The notes under the pieces are model-generated. The model was not told the origin of the DNA, did not search any database, and worked only from the letters and a program-made list of their open reading frames with translations. The position numbers and the translations under genes are program-made. A stretch of 64,000 nt of DNA from Nageia nagi (taxonomy: Eukaryota; Pinophyta), in assembly GCA_050084985.1 (NCBI GenBank), contig JBITNC010000001.1:62124001-62188000 (forward strand). Reading direction: 5' to 3'. Below are positions 1-11,126 of the stretch, piece after piece. How positions within the stretch are numbered: position 1 is the first letter of the stretch; every line of letters begins with the position of its first letter.

Positions 1-544
1 TACAAGTAAAAAAAATAGGTATGCAGATGCAATGGCAAGTGTAGCTTTATTAGCACCAATTGAGATAGAAGATGAAGAAATCAATATTTGAAAGTTTGGT
101 ATATATTATTACTTTAATCAATTAGGTAAAGTACATATATGCCTTGTTTCTCTAAAATGTGATCCTCAACAATGGTATGCTGATATTTATAGTTGTTTGA
201 AACATCAAACAATTCTAGAGAATTATGATAGAAATGAAAGAGTTAGATTAAAGAGGATAGTTATAAAGTATGTGATTATTGGTGAAGTCTTGTATAAAAG
301 ATCATTTGATGGAGCTCTTTTAATATGTATAACACAACATGAAACAACAACAGCACTAGAACAAGCACATGATGGGTTGTGTGAAGGTCACTTTTTTGCA
401 AAAGCATTATACATCAAGCTTTTGTGAATTGGTTACTATTAACCTACAATGGAGGAGGGTTGTAAGAATCATGTAAATATTTATTTGCAATGTCAAAAGC
501 ATTCAAATTTAGAAAAATAACCAACTCAAGAATTAAACTCCATA
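1..544 (+). pseudogene. Element H (host): end of second RNase H and N-terminal integrase of a Tat-lineage Ty3/gypsy pol
   Basis: Conceptual translation starts with the tail of an RNase H-like domain (motif YADAMASVALLAP), matching the end of the archaeal-type RNase H that Tat-lineage elements carry in addition to the usual one. The frame 197-427 gives the zinc-binding start of integrase (EQAHDGLCEGHFFAKAL). Further degraded residues follow (YLQCQKHSNL, then TQELNSIVS), which is the usual integrase HHCC region. The reading stops exactly where element I begins; the missing integrase core reappears at 19,604. Several stop codons make it nonfunctional. The same protein family is seen in elements I (9.7 kb) and III (47.3 kb). 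The left edge of the element lies outside the window. Confidence 0.85.
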
Positions 545-549
545 GTTTC
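545..549 (+). repeat. Left target-site duplication of element I (GTTTC)
   Basis: GTTTC occurs just before the LTR at 550 and again at 19,599-19,603 just after the other LTR. The related integrase at about 47.1 kb (minus strand) reads straight through this point with one copy (TGTCTC), so the duplication arose on insertion. Confidence 0.85.
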
Positions 550-1401
550 TATAGACACCTAAAAATGATCCCTCTTTTGATAAATGAAATAAGGGAGTAA
601 AAATTTAAGTAAATAGTAAAGTTTACTTAAAACTTGCTACTCACTAGTGATCTAGTACAATCATCGATGATCCATTCTAGTTGCTGGCACCCGATAGAAA
701 ATTGCCAGTGATCTTGCAAACAAAAAACATAAAGAAAAAAATAGAAAAATTAGGTGCCCAAGGAAATAAGCTAATGGATCAAGGATGAGTTATCCTTGAT
801 CCTACATTTTCCTTACATGGATATAATCCATGAAAAGGCAAGATGAGATTTTTCATCTAGCCATGCCTTCCAAAATAGCAACTTTAGATACCTTGGAAAA
901 TCTATAAATAAGACCTCTCCCAAGGAGAAAATGATATAGGAATTAGAAGATTAAATGCAACCTTATGTTGTTGAATTACATCTATATAGGTAAGTACATT
1001 GCATTTACTATTTTTTCTTATATGCATGTTCATTTCATGTTTATTTATTATAATTTTATAGTGTGAGTAGATATGTTTTGATGGGTTGTTTATTTATGTA
1101 TGTGTATGATTATAGGAATAGCAACTAATTAGAGCAAAGAGGAGCCAAGTAGTCAATAAGAAGGAAGTAATCAAAATTGTTATTCTTCTCTTACAGGTTC
1201 AATTAAATTATACTTGGAGCTTGAAGACATTAGCAAAGAAGGCCCCCAAGAGGCCCATATCACACATTGTACTAAAGTCCTCCATATAAGGCAAAGCTTG
1301 TAATCAAAACTAAGGTTTATTTAGAGATCAATAGAGATTTTATATTGGTTATGATAGCACTTATTTTTTGCATGCTTGCAAGGTTATTTTTTGAGTAAAG
1401 A
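550..1401 (+). repeat. 5' LTR of element I
   Basis: This matches 18,747-19,598 along its whole length (roughly 85% by eye). The start reads TATAGACACC, probably an ancestral TGTAGACACC with a G-to-A change. The end reads GTAAAGA, probably an ancestral ...ACA. A TATA box (903-910) lies mid-LTR, and the PBS-like TGGTGC follows three bases after the end. The substantial LTR divergence indicates an old insertion. Confidence 0.87.
903..910 (+). promoter_or_regulatory. TATA box of the element I 5' LTR
   Basis: TATAAATA, followed by a pyrimidine-containing stretch, is conserved at the same place in the other LTR (19,101-19,108). It is the likely start of the element transcript; activity today is doubtful. 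Confidence 0.6.
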
Positions 1402-1404
1402 TTT

Positions 1405-1421
1405 TGGTGCTATAAGGAGGG
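1405..1421 (+). other. Primer-binding site region of element I
   Basis: TGGTGCTATAAGGAGGG begins three bases after the LTR end, the normal spot for a tRNA primer site, and starts with the TGG expected from a tRNA 3'-CCA. The tRNA species is not assigned. Confidence 0.6.
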
Positions 1422-4221
1422 CCCTCACACATAGGCTACATCAAAAATAAGCTCCTGGGGGTGTTTCTTACTTTTCATATTTCATTTTTATCTTTTATGT
1501 TTGTAGAATCATCAATAAATCTTGTACTATTTTCATTTTTTTATTATGTATTTTCTATTTGTGATCACCAACTATTGGTATTGGGTGCTAGCTATTTATG
1601 AGAACACTAGAAATTTGTTTTGAAATGCCAATGATTTACCTGATCTAACAACTGTATTGGATTGCCAATGATTCAATGTAAAAGTGTGAAAATGCCATCA
1701 ACTAGAGATAGAAGGTATATGTTTCAACTTTTGTGAATACTAAAAGCATAATTTAGGCATTAAAAATGAAAAATGAAAAAGAACTTATTTGTGATTTCTT
1801 TTCCTAGATTGCATGTTGGAAGGGTAGATGTATGATTATGGAATATGTACTATTTTTTAATTTATTTAAATAAATTATATGAATGTTATTTATCTTTGTT
1901 GATTTTGAGAATGATAAATAAAATCACCTAATTCTTTCCCTTACACCCACCTATGCTCTCCCTTTATGCTGAAATATGATCTTAGGTGATCAGAATGGGT
2001 GCAATAGGAAAGGAGCAAATGACCTCTTTTTTATTTTTTCTCACTTTTTATCACTAAAATCATTAATGAACTTTAATTAAGTCACTTTTGCACTCAAAGG
2101 ATGAATTAAATCTTATTTAAGAAATGGAATAAATATAAATTTAATTTACCAAGGTTAAGGTAAACTCAAACATATTAAATTGGTTAATTTACTAGGTGCA
2201 TATTTTTCCTTCACATTAATACTCTTCAATGGTCTACCTCATCACTTTGAAAGAAGGTTGAAGGATGATAATTTGAAGAGGAGTGAAAGAACCTAATTCA
2301 AAAAAATTTATTTCATATTAAAACTCTTCCTATATACCTTACCTCTATAAAAGGAGTTCGAAGGATTGTGACTCAAAGAGGAGTTAAATAACCTCACTTA
2401 AAGGTAATTTACATTCATTAAATGGCTTCTTACATATCACATTTTATCTCTCCAAAGGTAGATGTGATTGGTAAGAAGTAAAAAAACCTCACTTAATTAC
2501 TTTTGCACTTAGAAAGAGTAAATTAATCTCATTAAAGTTTGGTTAAAAAATCAAACTAAAAGTGGCAAATGAATTTCTTGGGTTAGATTAAGATCTATTA
2601 ATTAAAACATTGCTTATTTCACATTAAATAAAACATATTTAAAGGACATGTATGCTGGGTTGGAATGTAGTTATCATAAGTTTTTCATTCTTAAATATAT
2701 ATATGTATGATACCTTTTTAAAAATGAACATCAATGAGTTGGATGTGATGACCAACCATTGATCCTGTACTCCTTGTGTACTCACTAATCTATATCATAA
2801 GCTGTAAAGCCAAACCTAGAGATCAATATCAAGTTCTAGGGTAAAAGTTATCACTTTCTACTAGGAGACTATAAATAAGAAGGTTATGCTTGGATTCTAC
2901 TATCAAGATAGTATTCAGTGACATTCCTTGAGCCCTATTGTACTAAGGGTACCACCTTAGGTACTAAGCTGATACTTCAACATAGATCACCTATAGGATT
3001 ATAGCCTACATTTATTTAAATACTTGACTAGAAAAACCAATTTAAGAAAATTAATAAAAAAAAAATCATTCATATCACTTATTAAAGAAAAAATAATTCA
3101 ATTTCTCAACAAAATTAAATAACATAATCACATTGCAAAGGTGAGTTATAAATAGGTTGTTTGTGCATATATTTGCTTTTTCTCGATAATATAAAATAAA
3201 AAATAAAATATAATTGGTATGGATGATCTATGTTTTCTTTTATTTCTTTCCTAACAAAAAAAAAAAAAAATCAAAAGGTGTAAAGTTCTAAAAAATAAAA
3301 GAGAATGGTTAATAACCATTCTCAAATGGCTCATCAACAATAGGAGCCTTATGACAAAATCTACTAAGAAATATAAACTAGTTATAGGTCACATAGGTCT
3401 AGTAGAGAAATATCAAGAAGATGAAATCCTTGAGAAATAGAGGATACCTTAAATGAAGTAAGATAATGTATAATGTAGTTAAGAATTCCTTATTCTTCTC
3501 ATGCTCATAGTCTTCCATTAAATTTGAATTATTTAATCTAGGAAACACTAATAGGTAATGAAGAAGAAGTCATTTTAAGTACTATTACTCCATCACAAAT
3601 GCATTTAGCTTATGTCATTTTACAAAATCATCATTTTAAACCAAAGTATGATCGCATTACACATTATCTACTAGATGGATACTTTGTTCAATCCTACATA
3701 AGATGAGATGATTACACCCCTTCCACCATTTCTAGAAGGATGAATGAATTTCATAATAGAATTTCAATACATACAACTACTCTAGTACTTGAATCAAGAA
3801 GTCATGCTAGAGTGTTTAATGATGCTTATCACATTTTAAAAATAAATACACCTACCCCTAGGACTAGTATGCTTCTTCTATTATGAGTTATGTGGATCTT
3901 AGTACTACTTATACTACTCCAAAGATTAGTCATTAGATTCCTAGACAAAGACATAGGGGAAATCTTGATCCTTTAAGATATAAGGTAGAAGAAATACCAT
4001 CGTATGTATCTAGATCAAATCAAAATCAAGAATAACTTCAAAACAACCAACAAATTATTCTATATAATCCAGATATATAAAAACTAATCAATCTAAAAGA
4101 TTAAGGTAAAATCCATATTTGCACACACAACCTATGTTTCATGCATATCAAAGTAAAACACCCTAGGGAAACCTAACAAACATGTTCAAAATCAACCTTA
4201 GAATATATCTAATAAAAAATA
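1422..4221 (+). other. Long untranslated leader of element I
   Basis: About 2.8 kb of AT-rich sequence lies between the PBS and gag, without a credible ORF in any frame. It contains short purine-rich and homopolymer stretches (A-run near 3257) and no recognisable domain. Long leaders are common in Tat/Ogre elements. Confidence 0.5.
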
Positions 4222-5962
4222 ATGAATAATAGGAAGTTACCATCTAGAGCAAGATCTTTTTCTCCTCAAGGTTATAAAAATTATAAAAATCAAGACTTTC
4301 ATTTACCTAGGAAAAGGGAGGTATTACATGAGCAACAACAAACTTTAAAACCCCCTTTACCTTATATTAGACATGGGGATCAAAAGAATTATGCTCTTAC
4401 ACATTTATACCAATAGGGGAAACAATAATTGCCTTCATATCAACCTCTTCCACCTATTCCACCATATAATAAAGATTATTATGGTGAGCAAACACTTTTT
4501 GAAAGAAGTTACCAATCATTTTCAACAAATGAACAAAGAGAAGGGAATAGGGGTAGTAAATATCCTATTATGAATACACAACTAGTTAATGAATTTGATG
4601 AGAGGTTAATACAAATTGAAAAATGTTATGACAAGAAACTAAGCATAAAGTCTTGTACAAAATAATTTTGTAATGAGCCCATACATCCTAGTGTTCCTAA
4701 AATGAATATCCCTTTTAAATTTAAAATTTTGAAAATCAAATCTTTAAAAGGAAAAGAAGATCCTAAAGAACATCTATGATGTTTTAAATATTCAAGTTAT
4801 GTAATTTCTAACAATGATGCTTTGATGTTACATATCTTTCCTATGCCACTTGTTGGCCAAGAAAAAGATTGGTATAATAACTTAATAGAACACAACATCA
4901 CAAAATATGCACAACTAGATAATTTGTTCTTAGAACACTTTATAATAAATATTAAAGACAAAACTTCTATAAATGATCTCACAAGATTACAATAATTCCA
5001 AGATGAGATAGTTATAGACTTTATTTCAAGATGGAGGGTGATTCTAACAAGCATGCCTTATACTCTACCGCAGGAAGAACTGGTGAAGATGTTTATTAAA
5101 AGTTGTCTAAGACCTATTACTAGTACCTTATTGATCCAACAACATAATATGTTCAAGGAAGCAATATCTCAAGTAGTTGTAATTGAAAAGGTTAAAATCC
5201 GAAATGGAGAATTAAAAGGTTAAAAGAAAGAATGTTATGTTAGAAATATAAATTAGATAGAATAATCAACTAAACCAATGCTTACTAATAAAGTTTTTTA
5301 TCTTAAATATGGATAACCAAACCCTTTGCAAAATACATTTGCCCCATAAAATGAAGAAAGAAAACCTAGGCCACCCCTTAGAAAATTTACTCCTTTGATC
5401 AAATCTCTTTATGATATTTTGAAAAAATTAATGGACCATCAAATGATTATATTACCTAAAATACAACTTGAAGTACCAGACACAAGAAATAGTAAATGGT
5501 ACAATAAGAATTATTATTTCCATTATCATTGTCAAAAGGGTCATACTACAGGAAATAGTAGAACATTACAACACAAGGTTCAAGATTTGATTGATCAACC
5601 CATTGATTATCCCTAATCAAAATCTAGGAATATATCAAAACTCAATTTCTCAGCATCAACCAAACATAATAGCATGATAAATACACTAAAATAAAGTAAT
5701 GCATAAAGGATTTCAAGATGATTGTACTTTCATTGCTATGGTAAGCATAGCTAAAAGAGCCCAAAGGGTGAAAGGAAGGCAAGCTGATATTCCCAACAAT
5801 CAAATAAATGATGATATTATACAACCAAACATACCTAGACTTCAACCTCCTAAGATTTTAGTAAAAGGAGCTTTGCAACATCAATTAAGAAACTCACAAG
5901 TAGAGATGTCTTTGTTTGAGTTACTACAACAATCCAAAGATCATAGAGAAACTATGAACTAA
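4222..5962 (+). pseudogene. gag: Element I gag (capsid and nucleocapsid), broken by stop codons
   Basis: The pieces 4222-4416, 4429-4665, 5038-5223 and 5395-5616 all lie in one reading frame and are separated only by premature stops; the last piece (5699-5962) is in another frame. The capsid part shows LKGKEDPKEHL and NNDALMLHIFPMPLVGQ, the pattern of plant Retrotrans_gag domains. Near 5520 a degenerate zinc knuckle (HCQKGHTTGNS) has lost its last cysteine. The C-terminal motif SLFELLQQSKDHRETMN is repeated almost exactly in element V (63.5 kb), which supports the family link. Frame retention with point stops suggests slow decay dominated by substitutions. No function is expected. Confidence 0.82.
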
Positions 5963-6084
5963 TTATTGTAAACAATTGAGTTGGATATTAATGACCTTGA
6001 AAACTTTGTGTCTTTTGTAGAAAATATTAAAACAAGCCAAAAAACCACTATTACCTTCAATGATCATGAAATTAGGTAATTAAA

Positions 6085-6480
6085 TCACTCATAATGCCAA
6101 GATCCCCCATTACATATTATAGCCAAGATAGATGGAAGGGCTTTTAAAAGGATACTGATAGAAGAAGGTTCTACAGTAAATATCATTTTTACAATAGCCC
6201 ATAAAAACTTGAATGTCCCTTTTTCACACATATGTGCACCTTGTTTACAATTAAGAGCTTTCAATGATGCTTTATGCTTGATAATGGGATCTAGCTCATC
6301 ACCTATTAATGTGGGATCTAAAACCATACAAACATTATTGCAAGTTATTGAAGGTAATATAACACAATACAACTTACTCTTAGGAAGACTGTGGATTAGA
6401 GACATGTAATGTGTCCCATTAACATATCATAATTGCTTTAAATACATTCATGATGGGGTGGTACACTGCGTACTTAGAGA
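6085..6480 (+). pseudogene. Element I aspartic protease remnant
   Basis: Translation gives RILIEEGSTVNIIF, corresponding to the retropepsin catalytic DxG(S/A) loop but with glutamate in place of the aspartate. About 75 residues later comes NLLLGRLWIRDM, the conserved (I/L)LGRPW flap-end motif of Ty3/gypsy proteases. The reading 6209-6409 is in the same frame as the last gag piece. Loss of the catalytic Asp would inactivate the enzyme that matures Gag-Pol. Confidence 0.78.
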
Positions 6481-7770
6481 TGAAAATCCATTCTCCCATT
6501 GCAGTTATACACATCTTTCAAGAGAAACCATTTTGCCTTCAACTCATTATTTTACATCATGTATAGTTCCTAAAAAGGTGTTAATAGAATATATTGATAA
6601 AAAAATGCTTCTCTAAATTATTTAAAAGGGAAATATCTTATTGAACCTAAAATACCTCATACACCAACTATTAATGAGGATTCATTAGTAAAAATAAAAC
6701 CAAGAATCCTAGAAAAGCAAACATGGGAAGATAGAGCATGAAAATTGGATGAAGTAAATAAAGCTTCATCATAAAAAGCATCTTATCCTATAAATGCATT
6801 AGATAATTATGGTACAATAAAAGATAAACCATCTGATATTTATCCTATGAGTATAAAATTAACTAATTATGAAATAGGATAGTTTTCCATTGATGACGCT
6901 ATTTTTAATACTCCTATAGCTCAAAAAATGGGAAGACCTAAAGAGTCTCCTAGTGTGGTAGGGTAATTAGTACCATTGGGGAAATTACTTAAGCAAACAC
7001 TTTTTATATATCAAGGTATGATAGAACCATCTATCCTTCCTTTACCTTAGTCTAACAAAGGTATTTTTTATGATTCATTAGAATACTTATCACTGAATGT
7101 AAGATCATTCATCCAAAGATACTTTTATAGCTATCAATGGAAAGGATAAGGTTTAGGATGATACAAATAATGACCTAAGTACACTATTGATATTAATTAT
7201 CAATTGCCTAGTGATAAGACAAGATTAGATTACAAGAGAAAAAATCATGGAGTATCCAATTTCAAGATAACTGAGTTAGAACCAGAACCCACAACATATG
7301 AAAATTTATCTGAAGTATCTAAATGGATGACAAATCAAGATGATATAGAGTTTGAAATCCTATCCTTAGGAGGGCTATTTTTTAATATATCAATTAATAT
7401 GGTAGAAAATATAGAATTATGTGCTAATATAATGCCTAAAATGAACTTTTATTGGTATGGAAGTGATGATTTTGATGAGTTTGAAACAATAGGTTCAAAA
7501 AATTCAAGTAGCTTTTCTTTATACTTTCTAGTAGATGAAGAAACTATAGATTTTACATTGATTCCTAAACAACCTACAATCTAGGATTTCAAAGATATAG
7601 ATACAATCTTACTAACTACAAACTTGAATATTAATACTACTTTGGAATATTAATATGAAGCTAAAGATGAAGAATATAATGCAAATAATAATAATTGGAT
7701 TCCAATACCCAATAAAATGGAGGAGGGTTCTCACATGTTAATTGAAGAACCATTGGAATTGATTTAAGTA
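6481..7770 (+). pseudogene. Element I PR-RT linker region
   Basis: This spans the gap between the protease and reverse transcriptase. The longest open piece, 7204-7584 (126 aa), is acidic and hydrophilic with no catalytic motif (for example ITELEPEPTTYENLSE). Such a poorly conserved linker is normal between PR and RT in Tat-lineage pol. Stops interrupt it several times. It has no independent identity that I recognise. Confidence 0.5.
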
Positions 7771-9290
7771 ATGAACCTAATATCCCTAAAATAATTCAAT
7801 TAGGAAAATTCCTTACTGAAGATGAAAGAAAAGGGTTCATTATAATACTTAAGGAAAAATAGGAAATATTCACATGATCATATGCTGATATGCTTGGACT
7901 TGATCCTAATTTAGTAGTGCATAATCTTGGTATAAAGGAAGGTGCAAAACCTATTAAATATAAGCTATAAAGAATGCATCCTATAATTTCCCTGATGGTA
8001 AAAAGAAGAGTTGCAAAAGCTTTTGGAAGTCAAGTTTATTCATCCAATTGATTATTCTGATTAGATTTCTAATATGGTACTAGTTAAGAAATCTACTAGG
8101 AAAATTCGAATATGCATAGATTTTAGAGACCTAAACAAAGCTTCCTCTAAGGATGACTTTCCCCTACCAAACATAGATAGCTTGGTTTATTCTATCATAG
8201 GATACAAAATATTATCACTCATGGATGGGTTTTCAAAATACAACCAAATTAAGGTAGCATCAAAAGACCAACATAAAATCACATTCACAATGCCATGTGA
8301 AACATTTTTTACAAAGTAATCCCTTTTGGATTAAAAAATGCTAGAACCACCTATCAAAAAGCCATGGCATACATCTTCCATTATTACATGCATGATATAA
8401 TAGAGGATTATGTATATGATGTACTATCTAAATAAAACATTTATGAAGATTATCCTAAAGTGCTCATCAAAATATTTGATTAGTTACTAGAGCATAAGAT
8501 TCGATTGAACCCAAAGAAATGTGTTTTTGGGGTAACATTTAGGAAGTTACTAGGTTTTATTATTTTTAGGTGAGGAATTGAGATAGACCTTAACAAAATA
8601 AAAGTAGTAACAAATGTCACCCCCCTCAAATATAAAACAAATACAAAGCCTATAGGGTAAGTTACAAGCCATAAGACATTTTATTTCTCAATTATCAGAT
8701 AAATGTAAACCTTTTAATAAACTTTTGTAGAAGGGTATTATCTTTCTCTATGGTAATGAACAACAAGAAGCATTTGAAACAATTAAATGCTATCTTATTT
8801 CATCACCCATTATAGTACCACCTAGGCTTGGAGAATCATTCCTATTGTATATATCAGCTATAGAAACATCCTTAGGAACCATGCTTGCTCAAAAAAATGA
8901 AAATAGTAAAGAATAGGCAATATATTATCTTAGTTGAATTTGGTTGGCTATGAGATTAAATACCTATATTTAGAAAATTTATGTTTAGTAGTAGTATTTA
9001 CAACCAAAAGTTAAGACATTACATGCTAAACCATACCACGTATGTAATTGCTAAATTAGACCCTTTGAAATATATGATGAATAAAACTTATCAAAATGTA
9101 AGAACATCTAAATAGATTATGCATTTAATTGAATTTGACTTACTCTTCATAAGTCAAAAATTAATCAAAGGATAATTTATAGTGAATTATCTCATTGAAG
9201 CACCATTAACTAACAATAACCCACTCATTATAGAATTACCAGATGAATATGTGTTCCAATTAGATAAAATGGAAATTCTTATAGAATATG
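7771..9290 (+). pseudogene. Element I reverse transcriptase with first RNase H, catalytically dead
   Basis: Recognisable RT blocks in order: NMVLVKKSTRKIRICIDF (8074 on), DFRDLNKASSKDDFPLPNID, LSLMDGFSKYNQIKVASKDQ, then the active-site block at 8409-8420 reading YVYD instead of YVDD, then LNPKKCVFGV and a GKLQAIRRFISQLSDK connection segment near 8655-8700. RNase H-like sequence follows (8750-9000: QQEAFETIKCYL, ISAIETSLGTMLAQ). Stops and frameshifts are scattered through it. Replacement of the first catalytic Asp of YxDD by Tyr would abolish DNA synthesis. The block pattern is that of Tat-lineage RT and differs from the Athila-type RT of element II. Confidence 0.85.
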
Positions 9291-9299
9291 AAGAAGATT

Positions 9300-9718
9300 G
9301 AGATATGGTAATATATTTTGATGGATTGAGATACAAGCTAAGTGGGGGTGTGGTACTCTATTCATTTAAAATAAAATTTCTTTATACAAATAACAATGTT
9401 GAGTATGAAGCCTTAATTTTAGCTATTAAAACTGCTATAAAATCAAATTTGAGAAAAATAAAATTCATTGGTGATTCATTGTTAATCATAAACCAAGTTA
9501 AATAAATATTCTAGTATAAATAATATTTGTTGCAAATATATAATATATTATTAAATAATATATTATCATCTTTTGAAAAATATGATTTAGAAGAAACACC
9601 GCTATCAACTAGTAAGTTTGTTGATGCTATGGCTTCCATCGAATCTTTGATGCCCACAAATCCTAATATAAAAATGATCCCTATTGAAATCATTCAAATC
9701 ACTCAATCCTTAATATAA
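9300..9718 (+). pseudogene. Element I second (archaeal-type) RNase H remnant
   Basis: The frame 9305-9505 reads VIYFDGLRYKLSGGVVLYS, then NNNVEYEALILAIKTAIK and FIGDSLLIINQVK. These are the diagnostic blocks of the additional RNase H that follows RT/RNase H in Tat-lineage elements (compare element III, 47,628-48,014, and the tail in element H). A second piece (9527-9718) ends KFVDAMASIESLMP, matching the domain end in H. One in-frame break separates the pieces. Confidence 0.78.
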
Positions 9719-9729
9719 TAAAATGAATT

Positions 9730-11030
9730 TAAACATGTAGTCCTAGACATTGCAATGGAAGCTAAAAATATATCATAGACAATTGTTCAAATTCTTAAGA
9801 GATGGGGTATTACCTAAAGACTTAACAAAATCATCTAGGAAAGCATTCAAGATAAAAGCTTTTCACTTTTACATGATAGGAGATGTCCTATACCATAAGG
9901 GTTTTGAAAATATATTGATTAGATGTTTAGAATGTTCTAATTCACAAATCTCTATTTCATGTGTACATGATGGAATTTGTGGAGGATATTTTAGTGGCTC
10001 CATAATTACAAAATGATTAATACATATGGGATATTACTAGCCTACTATGGAACATGAATGTATGGAATATGTTAGAAGGTGTTTTAAATGTCAACAACAT
10101 GAAAATTTATTTAATTAGCATTCACATACATTACAACCCATGTAACCCTTGTGTCCATTCTCAAGATGGGTATTAGATTTAATAGGTCAAATCTCTCTTA
10201 TTTCCTTAGGAGGTAATAAGTTTATAATAATTGCTACAAATTATTTTACTAAATGGGTAGAAGCCATCCTTATGATTTCAATGAAAGGGCCAAATATAGT
10301 AAAATTCATACAAAACCATATTTTATGTTATTTTGGAAATTTGGTGCAAATTATCACCAATAATGGGAAGAACTTTAAAAATAAGGAAGTTCAAGCTTTA
10401 TGTAAAGGATATCATATCCGTTTATGCTTAAATCCTTACTATCCTCAAGGGCATGGTCAAGCTAAAGCTATGAACAAGACCATTCATAGCATTTTATTAA
10501 AAATTATTGATGACTCCCATCAAGATTGGCATGCAATAATTCCACATGCATTGTGGGATTATCAAACTAGTATTCAAACTCCTACTAGAGCAACCTTATT
10601 TTCCTTAGTTTACAGGGTAGAAGTAGTGTTACCCTTGGAAATAGGAATTCCTTCTTTATGAATTGCATTACAAGATTATATAATTGATGAAGTAGTTTTT
10701 CAAATAAGATTAGATTAGTTACTACTTCTAGATTAAAGAAGAGTCAGTGCATTAGAGCATTTATGTACTTATCAAAATTGTATAAAATGAGATTTTGATA
10801 AAAAGTTAAAGTTAATAAATTTAATATAGGATATTTAGTTTTAAAAGAAAACCAACAAACTTCTCGAATGGAAAGACAACTTCATGATAAGTTTGCTCCT
10901 AACTAGTAAGGCCCCTATATGATTATTAAGAAAATTTGGATCTAGAGCTTATTATTTAGTTTATATGGAAGGTAAAGAAGAGCATGAACCTATAAACATC
11001 ATGCATATTCATCCTTTCTATAGTTAATAA
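9730..11030 (+). pseudogene. Element I integrase, catalytic triad mutated
   Basis: The N-terminal zinc-binding part includes HDGICGGYFSGS (about 9967) and CFKCQQH (about 10,080). The core is open at 10,149-10,661: the first Asp is present (WVLDLIG, 10,176-10,178), the second is changed to Asn (10,359-10,361, ITNNGKNF) and the catalytic Glu is Lys (10,464-10,466, GQAKAMNK). The last two are G-to-A changes on this strand. The C-terminal part to about 11,030 (EEHEPINIMHIHPFYS) keeps the conserved end of Tat integrases. The strand-transfer enzyme is therefore dead. Confidence 0.85.
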
Positions 11031-11126
11031 GCTTTTTTGATTTGTAATTTTGTGTTTTGTAAATAAAGTTTTTTAGTTAAAAAAATAAAATAATTAATAC
11101 ATATTTAAATGTATTTGAAATAGAAA

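Noticed and set aside
4797-5054. Minus-strand ORF of 85 aa
   Set aside because: Antisense of the gag capsid region of element I, which has the clear domain pattern.
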